Shown here in pieces: positions 7,213 to 12,524 of a DNA stretch of 12,524 nucleotides. The notes under the pieces are model-generated. The model was not told where the DNA came from, did not search any database, and saw only the letters and a program-made list of their open reading frames with translations. The stretch spans positions 1 through 12,524 of the forward strand of contig VFZQ01000071.1 of the NCBI GenBank assembly GCA_016871135.1. The letters are read 5' to 3'. The DNA is from Acidobacteriota bacterium. Lineage in GTDB: Bacteria > Acidobacteriota > Terriglobia > Bryobacterales > Bryobacteraceae. The position numbers and the translations under genes were made by a program. Numbering within the stretch: position 1 is the first letter of the stretch; each line of letters begins with the position of its first letter.

Positions 7213-7853
7213 TTTTACTAGCCTCGGTTGTTCTCGTTGAGCTGTTCACATCCCAAGGTTGCTCGTCGTGTCCGCCCGCCGACGCGTTGCTCGCCAAGCT
7301 CGACGAAGATCCAAACATCGTGGTGCTCAGCGAGCACGTCGATTACTGGAACTATCTCGGCTGGCGCGATCCGTTTTCCTCGGCCGCGTTCAGCGAGCGG
7401 CAAGCGGCTTATGTGCGGCGCTTCGGGTTGCGAAGCGCCTACACGCCCCAGATGATCGTCGATGGGCAGGTCGAGTTTGTCGGCAGCGACGGCGGCTACG
7501 CGAAGAAAACGATCGAACGCGCCGCGCGCGCCCCGAAATCGCCGATCACGCTTACACGCAACGGAGACACGGTCCGAGTCGAAGCACCCGCCGGCGCGAA
7601 GGCCGAGTTGTGGATCGCCTTGGCTCGGCACACCGGTGCTTCCGACGTGCCGCGCGGGGAGAACGCGGGGCGTCATTTGAAGCATGTGGCGGTGGTGCGG
7701 TCGCTGGTCAAAGCGGGCGATGTCGGCAGGGATAAATCGCTGACGCACACCCTAAAACTGCCGCAGCCCGAGGCGGGAACCTCGGGCTGGCGGGTTGTTG
7801 CGTTCTTGCAGGAGCCGGGCCAGGGAAAGATCCTCGGCGTGGCGAAGTTGTAA
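7209..7853 (+). CDS. DUF1223 family thioredoxin-like protein
   Basis: A 214-residue protein with the DUF1223 signature: VELFTSQGCSSCPPADALL (10-28) with the Cys18-x-x-Cys21 pair, SEHVDYWNYLGWRDPFSS (41-58), YTPQMIVDGQ (78-87) with the cis-proline type strand, and GENAGRHLKHVAVVR (150-164). The N-terminal half has a thioredoxin-like fold and the C-terminal half a beta-rich domain. No reaction is established for the family; a thiol-disulfide role is suggested only by the CxxC. Family members usually carry a signal peptide; here GTG at 7209 leaves just seven hydrophobic residues before the first core strand, so this copy looks cytoplasmic or N-terminally shortened. The start overlaps the SMP-30 stop (GTGA), making it the last gene of the operon. 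The stop is only 3 nt from the convergent rpsA stop, and the 3' end contains a strong hairpin at 7764-7789. Confidence 0.85.
   Translation: MILLASVVLVELFTSQGCSSCPPADALLAKLDEDPNIVVLSEHVDYWNYLGWRDPFSSAAFSERQAAYVRRFGLRSAYTPQMIVDGQVEFVGSDGGYAKKTIERAARAPKSPITLTRNGDTVRVEAPAGAKAELWIALARHTGASDVPRGENAGRHLKHVAVVRSLVKAGDVGRDKSLTHTLKLPQPEAGTSGWRVVAFLQEPGQGKILGVAKL
7761..7793 (-). terminator. Strong hairpin inside the DUF1223 gene, likely 3' end signal for rpsA
   Basis: CAGCCCGAGG (7764-7773) and CCTCGGGCTG (7780-7789) form a perfect 10-bp GC-rich stem with a 6-nt loop; if G7789 is bulged, CCGC (7761-7764) can pair with GCGG (7790-7793), giving 13 pairs. Read on the minus strand it starts about 68 nt after the rpsA stop and is followed by CGGCAGTTTTAGG, with a short T-run. 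Read on the plus strand no T-run follows and coding continues for about 60 nt. The T-run is short and offset, so termination is probable, not certain. Confidence 0.55.
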
Positions 7854-7856
7854 CGG

Positions 7857-9575
7857 TTACTCCACGATCGTCAGCGCAATTTTCTTGTGCTCCGCGTCAA
7901 GCGAAGCGATCTTGAAGTTGCGAATCATGCCGGTGCGCAGCGAAGCGGCTTTCGGCGTGGGATCTCCGCCCTTGCCTTCCTTCCAACGCCCCTTTAGCAG
8001 CGCGGCCAGCGAGCCGACATCGACGTTCGAAGAGGCAGCGGCCGCCGGCTTGGCTGCTTCTTCCTTCTTCTCTTCGAGCTTGCACTCGCCGTACACGCCT
8101 TCGGCTACTTCGACCTTCAGCGAGTTGTTACGAACATCGGCGATACGGCCCGAGATCATCTCGCCGACCGTGTGTTCGGTGATGAAGTTGTCGACCTTGG
8201 TCGGTTGCAGTTGCTTGAGGCCCAGCCGGATCCGCCGTCGTTCTTTGTCGATATCGAGCACGATCGCGCGGACCGTCTCGCCTTCCTTCACAACGTCCTT
8301 CGGATGATCGACACGCTTGTCGTTGGCCATGTCGCCAATATGGATCATGCCGTCAAGGCCGTCGCCCAAATCGATGAACGCCCCAAACGCCTGAATGGAC
8401 GTCACCGGCGCTTCGACGATCGTACCCGGCTTGTACTTCTCCAGTGCTTCAGTGAACGGATCGCCCAACGCGCTCTTGAGGCTAAGCTCGATGCGCTTAT
8501 CGCCCGGCTTCACGCCGAGCACAACGACTTCAACCTGATCGCCGACCTTCAACAAATCGGAAGGCTTGCGGACCTTCTTCGACCACGACATCTGCGAGAG
8601 ATGAATCAGGCCATCAACCCCCGGCGCCAGTTCGACGAACGCGCCAAACTCGGTCAGCCGCGCGACGATGCCCATTGCCTTCTGCCCGGACTGGAATTTC
8701 TCCGCCGCGACAGTCCACGGATCCGGCGTCAACTGCTTCACGCCGAGCGAGACCTTGCGCGTATTCGTATTGAGCTTCAAGATCTTGACGTCGATCTCAT
8801 CGCCGATCTTCACAACATCGGCGGGTTTGCCCACGCGGTTCCAGCTCATATCGGCCACGTGCAGCAGACCGTCGACGCCGCCCAGGTCGAGAAACGCACC
8901 AAAGTCGGTGACGCTGCGCACGCGGCCCTTCAACACATCGCCTTCCTTCAGCGAGTGGAACCGCTCTTCCTTTTTCTTGGCCGATTCTTCTTCGAGCACC
9001 ACGCGCCGGTCGACAACGATGTCCTCTTTCTCGACATCGATCGACAGGATGCGTACCTCGACATCCTGGCCCACGAGCTTCTGCAGTTCGAACGCATCTC
9101 GCGTGCCGGAACGCGACGCGGGCATGAACGCGCGCCCGCCGATATCGACGCGCACGCCGCCCTTCACCGTATCGGTGACTTTTCCTTGTACCGTGCGCTT
9201 CTCATTGAAAGCGGCGAGCAAGCCGCTCCAATCTTTCGGCTTCTCCACACGGATCGGCGAGAGCAGCGTCACGCCGTCGTCGGTGCGGCCGATGATGGTC
9301 ACTTCGATGAGATCGCCGACGGCGACATCTTGTGCTTCGGGCGGCAGCGACGCCTTAGGCAGCGCGCCTTCGGCTTTACCGTGGATATCTACGAGGACGG
9401 CATCGTCGCTGACTGCAACGACAGTGCCTTTAATGGGACCGGACGATTCGGCGGCTTTCTTCGGTGCGGCGGCTTGTTCTTGCTCGAACTGCTGCAGGAT
9501 GTCGCCAAACGACGACTCCTCGGCTTGCGCGCCAGCTTCTTCGAATTGCTCGTCGACTGGATTGGCTGGGTTCAT
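7857..9575 (-). CDS. rpsA: 30S ribosomal protein S1
   Basis: S1 holds mRNA on the 30S subunit during initiation, above all for mRNAs with structured leaders or weak Shine-Dalgarno sequences. The 572-residue protein has an acidic N-terminal extension (1-45) and six S1 (OB-fold) repeats at about 46-110, 126-193, 210-282, 296-368, 383-455 and 469-570. Repeats 3-5 are the most typical (SVTDFGAFLDLGGVDGLLHV, LTEFGAFVELAPGVDGLIHL, IQAFGAFIDLGDGLDGMIHI); repeats 1-2 are divergent, as in the ribosome-anchoring repeats of other S1 proteins. Length is close to the 557 residues of the E. coli protein. Odd: repeat 6 is split by about 45 Lys/Glu/Ala-rich residues (501-545), which I recall from acidobacterial S1. 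No Shine-Dalgarno precedes the ATG; the next in-frame codon but one upstream is a TAG. It is transcribed towards the operon and ends 3 nt from the DUF1223 stop. Confidence 0.95.
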   Translation of the reverse strand: MNPANPVDEQFEEAGAQAEESSFGDILQQFEQEQAAAPKKAAESSGPIKGTVVAVSDDAVLVDIHGKAEGALPKASLPPEAQDVAVGDLIEVTIIGRTDDGVTLLSPIRVEKPKDWSGLLAAFNEKRTVQGKVTDTVKGGVRVDIGGRAFMPASRSGTRDAFELQKLVGQDVEVRILSIDVEKEDIVVDRRVVLEEESAKKKEERFHSLKEGDVLKGRVRSVTDFGAFLDLGGVDGLLHVADMSWNRVGKPADVVKIGDEIDVKILKLNTNTRKVSLGVKQLTPDPWTVAAEKFQSGQKAMGIVARLTEFGAFVELAPGVDGLIHLSQMSWSKKVRKPSDLLKVGDQVEVVVLGVKPGDKRIELSLKSALGDPFTEALEKYKPGTIVEAPVTSIQAFGAFIDLGDGLDGMIHIGDMANDKRVDHPKDVVKEGETVRAIVLDIDKERRRIRLGLKQLQPTKVDNFITEHTVGEMISGRIADVRNNSLKVEVAEGVYGECKLEEKKEEAAKPAAAASSNVDVGSLAALLKGRWKEGKGGDPTPKAASLRTGMIRNFKIASLDAEHKKIALTIVE

Positions 9576-9660
9576 ATACTAGGCTTGCGAGACTTTTTCC
9601 ATTTTGGCATAAAGCGCGGAGGCCGCGAGGGATCGGCCGGATGGCCGGGTGGCGCGCGTC
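9576..9660 (-). promoter_or_regulatory. rpsA leader with hairpin and no Shine-Dalgarno
   Basis: The sequence directly before the rpsA ATG has no recognisable Shine-Dalgarno within 20 nt. A small hairpin, CGGCC (9634-9638) with GGCCG (9643-9647) and a 4-nt loop, lies about 60 nt upstream in a GC-rich stretch. In E. coli the rpsA leader likewise lacks a strong Shine-Dalgarno and is folded into hairpins that S1 itself uses for autogenous control. Equivalent control here is an inference. I could not pick out a convincing rpsA promoter in the divergent region. Confidence 0.4.
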
Positions 9661-9819
9661 AGCGAGCGGGCGGATCCATAACTCAAGTACCGACCTTTAA
9701 CGGAGCTCCTTCCACAATCCCCACTGTTCCACTGCATGAATCGCCCCGAACCAGTCGAGGCCCCTGTCAGCATGTCGATCGGCAACCCAACGGAGAGAAT
9801 CGACGGGGGGGCGTGCCGC

Positions 9820-9825
9820 TATAAT
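9820..9825 (+). promoter_or_regulatory. Consensus -10 element (TATAAT) for the kinase gene
   Basis: A perfect TATAAT lies 35 nt before the kinase ATG, which would place transcription start near 9832 with a leader of about 30 nt. No good -35 element is seen at the usual distance: bases 9797-9802 read GAATCG, and the closest match, TCGACG at 9800-9805, gives a spacer of only 14 nt. Confidence 0.6.
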
Positions 9826-9840
9826 AGGCTTCTTCCCCAA

Positions 9841-9851
9841 AGGAGCGAAGG
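9841..9851 (+). promoter_or_regulatory. Ribosome binding region of the kinase gene
   Basis: AGGAG at 9841-9845 is 15 nt from the ATG at 9861, rather far. GAAGG at 9847-9851 is 9 nt away and may be the one used. Confidence 0.5.
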
Positions 9852-9860
9852 CCCAAGCCG

Positions 9861-12515
9861 ATGTCCAACAACGAATGGGCGCGGATGAAACAGATCTACG
9901 CCGAAGCGGCCGACCTGCCACTGAACAAACGTGATGCGTTTGTGGAGCAGGCTTGCGGCGGGAACGCGGCGTTGCGCGAAGCGGTGATGAAGCTGCTCGC
10001 GCAGGGCGATGCCACCGAAACGCTTAACGTAATCGCGAAGCCCGAACACGCTTTCGCCGATGGGGAGCTGGTCGCGGAGCGGTTTCGGATTCTCCGGTTT
10101 GTTGGGGCGGGAGGGATGGGAGAAGTTTTCGCGGCCGAGGACACCGAGCTTGGTGGAATAGTCGCACTGAAAACGTTGCGGCCCGCCTACGGCGCCGACG
10201 CGCAACTCCTCGCGCGATTTCGACGCGAAGTCCAGTTGGCGAGGCAGGTCACGCACCCCAATATCTGCCGCGTGTTCGACGTCGGCCGCAGCGGCGATCA
10301 CGTCTTTTTAACGATGGAGTTGTTGGAGGGTGAAACGCTGGCGCAGCGGTTGCGCCGTACCGGACCCCTGGGCGAAAAGGCAGCCCTGCCGATTTTGCGC
10401 CAAGTTACCGAGGGTTTGGCGTCGCTACACGAACGCGGGATTGTCCATCGCGATTTGAAGCCGGGTAACATCATGGTCGTGTCCGCCCACACCGGCGGCG
10501 AACGCGCGGTAATCACCGACTTCGGCCTGGCCCGCACCGAGGACGATGACGCGGGCATGCTGACCCAACCCAATCTGATGGTGGGAACGCCGCGATACAT
10601 GGCGCCCGAACAGTTGCAGGGGCGGCCGGCGACGCCGCAGTCGGATCTCTTCGCGCTCGGTCTGATTATTTTCGAGACTATTTCCGGCAAGAGGCCCGCG
10701 CCCGGCGCACCGGCGCCGGCCCGTGGCATCGAAGCGATTGCGGTCCGTTGTCTCTCGGAAGAACCCAGCGAGCGGCCACAGTCGACCGCCAAAATCCTGC
10801 CGGCGTTCGACGGCGAGGCCGTGGCGGGCCTTGGGCCCCCAAAGAAATCGGGCATTCGCTACGCTTTGGCGGCCGCGGCGATATTACTGGCTGCGTCCGG
10901 CGGGTTGTTCGCCCTAAAGAAAGATGGAGCGCCAGCGGCGCCGCCGGAGAAACGTCTAGTCGCGGTGCTACCGTTTCAAACCATCGGCGAAGATCGCGAG
11001 CTGCGCGCCCTGTCGGACGGCATGGCGGAGATGCTCAGTTCGAAACTCACACAACTCGAGCAGTTTTCGGACGCGTATTCGGTCGTGCCAAGCAGTGAGA
11101 TCCGCGGGCGCAATATCGACAGCGTCGAGCGCGCCCGAAAGCTGTATGGCGTGAGCCTCGCGGTAACGGGATCGATTCAACGGTTGGGCGACACGATGCA
11201 ACTGACCGCCAATCTGGTCGACGCGGCGAGTCTGCGGCAACTTCGTTCGAGTTCGTTCGACGCAGGGCCGAAGGATCTGAAGGCGTTGCGCGATGGCGTG
11301 ATCGGACGTGTTGTCGGTATGCTCGATTTTCGTGCGCCCAAACAAGCGGAAGCCGTACTTGCCTCGCAGGAGACCGATCGCGCCGAGGCCTACTTCGCGT
11401 ACCTGGAGGGCAGCGGATATCTGTACCGGTTCGATGTCGAGGGCAATGTCGATCGCGCCATCGCGAGCCTGGAGAAGGCGCTGCGGGACGACCCGAAGTA
11501 CGCGTTAGCGCACGCCGCGCTCGGCGAGGCGTTTTGGCGGAAAGCTCGCGCGACCAACGAACCGCAGTGGGCGGTACGAGCGGTCGAGTCGGCGAAACGA
11601 GCGGTCGAACTAGGGGGATCGTTGGCGGTGCCCCACATCAAACTCGGCGAGATCTACGCGCAGAACGGACGCCAGCAGGAGGCGATTCGCGAATTCAAGA
11701 AGGCGCTTGAGGCGCAGCCGTCCAATGCGGAGGCGTTCCGGGGCCTCGGCCGCGCGTATTCCCAGATCGGCTTGCACAAGGAGGCCGAGGACGCATACTT
11801 GCAGGCGGCGCGGTTGCGTCCCACCGATTGGTATGTGTATAACCTGCTGGGGATTTTCTACAACGACATCGGCAAGAACGATCAGGCCGAACAGGCGTGG
11901 ATCCGGGCGCGCGATCTAACGCCGGACAACGAATACCCGTATCGAAATCTCGGAATGCTATACATCGACGTGGGCCGGTTTTCCGATGCTGCGGTGCAGT
12001 TTGAGAAGTCAATGGCGATCAAGCCGTCGTTCCTCGCTCATTTGGGTATGGGGCGCCTAGCCTACTTCGCCGGGAGGCAAGGCGATGCAGTCGTCCAAGC
12101 TGAAGCGGCGATCCAGTTGGAGCCAAACAACTATCACGCATGGGCTTTGAAGGCATCGGCACTCGCACAGACGCCCGGAAAAGAGGCCGATGCGCGTGCG
12201 GCCTATGAGACGGCGATCGAAAAAGGCGAAACCCGAATGACAATTTCCCCTACGCCGGAACTTCGCGCAAATATCGCCTTCTATCACGCTCGGTGCGGAC
12301 GGAAGGCAAAGGCGTTGGAAATCCTGTCGCAACTTGCAGCGTTGCCTCATCTCGATTTCAGCGCGCGGCTCACCGCCGCGGCTGCGCGCGATGCCGCGGG
12401 CGACAGGGTGATGGCCGTTAAAGAAGTCGTGGCACTGCGGCGGGAGGGATTCGCTCCCGCCCGTTTGAACGCGGATCCGGCTTTACGGGCGTTGGCTGCG
12501 GAATCGGCGCGCTAG
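9861..12515 (+). CDS. Membrane Ser/Thr protein kinase with TolB-like and TPR regions
   Basis: An 884-residue Hanks-type kinase. Residues 1-60 are a helical N-terminus (EWARMKQIYAEAADLP..., then ACGGNAALREAV), common before acidobacterial and planctomycete kinases. The kinase domain (about 75-312) has the glycine loop GAGGMGEV (82-89), Lys104 in VALK, Glu123 of helix C, HRDLKPGN (196-203, Asp198), DFG (220-222), GTPRYMAPE (242-250), Asp262 and Arg305, so it should be active. One membrane helix spans about 331-352. The outer part begins with a TolB/FlgO-like region (365-495; RLVAVLPFQ, LYGVSLAVTGSIQRLGDTMQLTANLVDA), then TPR-type repeats at about 505-780 (e.g. KLGEIYAQNGRQQEAIREFKKALEAQP), and a helical end. 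The TPR part probably senses or binds a partner outside the cytoplasm and signals to the kinase. Odd: the helix-G part of the C-lobe is very short (275-290). Target and signal are unknown. A TATAAT and ribosome binding site support the start. Confidence 0.92.
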   Translation: MSNNEWARMKQIYAEAADLPLNKRDAFVEQACGGNAALREAVMKLLAQGDATETLNVIAKPEHAFADGELVAERFRILRFVGAGGMGEVFAAEDTELGGIVALKTLRPAYGADAQLLARFRREVQLARQVTHPNICRVFDVGRSGDHVFLTMELLEGETLAQRLRRTGPLGEKAALPILRQVTEGLASLHERGIVHRDLKPGNIMVVSAHTGGERAVITDFGLARTEDDDAGMLTQPNLMVGTPRYMAPEQLQGRPATPQSDLFALGLIIFETISGKRPAPGAPAPARGIEAIAVRCLSEEPSERPQSTAKILPAFDGEAVAGLGPPKKSGIRYALAAAAILLAASGGLFALKKDGAPAAPPEKRLVAVLPFQTIGEDRELRALSDGMAEMLSSKLTQLEQFSDAYSVVPSSEIRGRNIDSVERARKLYGVSLAVTGSIQRLGDTMQLTANLVDAASLRQLRSSSFDAGPKDLKALRDGVIGRVVGMLDFRAPKQAEAVLASQETDRAEAYFAYLEGSGYLYRFDVEGNVDRAIASLEKALRDDPKYALAHAALGEAFWRKARATNEPQWAVRAVESAKRAVELGGSLAVPHIKLGEIYAQNGRQQEAIREFKKALEAQPSNAEAFRGLGRAYSQIGLHKEAEDAYLQAARLRPTDWYVYNLLGIFYNDIGKNDQAEQAWIRARDLTPDNEYPYRNLGMLYIDVGRFSDAAVQFEKSMAIKPSFLAHLGMGRLAYFAGRQGDAVVQAEAAIQLEPNNYHAWALKASALAQTPGKEADARAAYETAIEKGETRMTISPTPELRANIAFYHARCGRKAKALEILSQLAALPHLDFSARLTAAAARDAAGDRVMAVKEVVALRREGFAPARLNADPALRALAAESAR

Positions 12516-12524
12516 CACTTGGGT

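Larger units (their letters stand above)
211..7853 (+). other. Predicted five-gene operon: GH63, GH133, HbpS-cupin, SMP-30, DUF1223
   Basis: Five genes lie on one strand with junctions of -4, -77, +9 and -4 nt. Two junctions are start/stop overlaps (ATGA at 2799-2802, GTGA at 7209-7212), and the fourth gene's Shine-Dalgarno overlaps the third gene's stop codon. No space is left for internal promoters outside coding sequence. Co-transcription and translational coupling are inferred from this spacing. The first two genes are both alpha-glucosidase-type enzymes and the fourth is a probable sugar lactonase, which supports a shared carbohydrate role. Confidence 0.75.

Noticed and set aside
9703..9710. 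GGAGCTCC palindrome in the divergent region between rpsA and the kinase gene
   Set aside because: An 8-bp palindrome is too short to call an operator without a second copy or conservation.
8172..9824. 550-codon plus-strand frame opposite rpsA
   Set aside because: It mirrors the strongly conserved rpsA gene; the open frame follows from GC-rich codon use, and the product shows no domain pattern.
1..12524. Search by eye for tRNA, rRNA, CRISPR arrays, insertion sequences and attachment sites
   Set aside because: Nothing matching was seen; almost the whole window is accounted for by long conserved genes.

Overview
This GC-rich window looks like the chromosome of an acidobacterium, probably near the Solibacter/Bryobacter group. 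That is inferred from three proteins judged from memory of the families: ribosomal protein S1 with an Ala/Lys-rich insertion in its last repeat, a Ser/Thr kinase joined through one membrane helix to a TolB-like and TPR region, and an SMP-30 lactonase-type enzyme with an added sugar-binding-like domain. There is no sign of mobile DNA, CRISPR, tRNA or rRNA.

Layout. Bases 1-153 hold the 3' end of a plus-strand gene cut by the window edge. A short gap with a perfect 10-bp hairpin follows. Five tightly packed plus-strand genes then run from 211 to 7853: a GH63/MGH1-like glucosidase, a GH133 amylo-alpha-1,6-glucosidase (ATGA overlap), an exported GlcG/HbpS-cupin fusion protein (77-nt overlap), an SMP-30/gluconolactonase-like protein with an N-terminal beta-sandwich (9-nt gap), and a DUF1223 thioredoxin-like protein (GTGA overlap). 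The spacing suggests one transcript. Convergent to it, only 3 nt away, is rpsA (ribosomal protein S1) on the minus strand. A 285-bp divergent region separates rpsA from a plus-strand membrane Ser/Thr kinase gene that is complete and ends 9 nt before the window edge; its start is preceded by a perfect TATAAT.

How the genes may work together. The first two enzymes are predicted cytoplasmic alpha-glucosidases acting on glucans or glucosides (glycogen, or glucosylated compatible solutes). The SMP-30 protein could open sugar lactones, so a carbohydrate theme runs through most of the operon. The HbpS-cupin and DUF1223 proteins suggest a redox or small-ligand side role that the sequence does not define. 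rpsA and the kinase are probably unrelated neighbours.

The most notable features are structural: a strong hairpin inside the 3' coding end of the DUF1223 gene, placed to end rpsA transcription; the hairpin just before the first glucosidase start; the long tail of the GH133 protein running into the next gene; and several unusual domain architectures. I did not find a convincing wholly new system.
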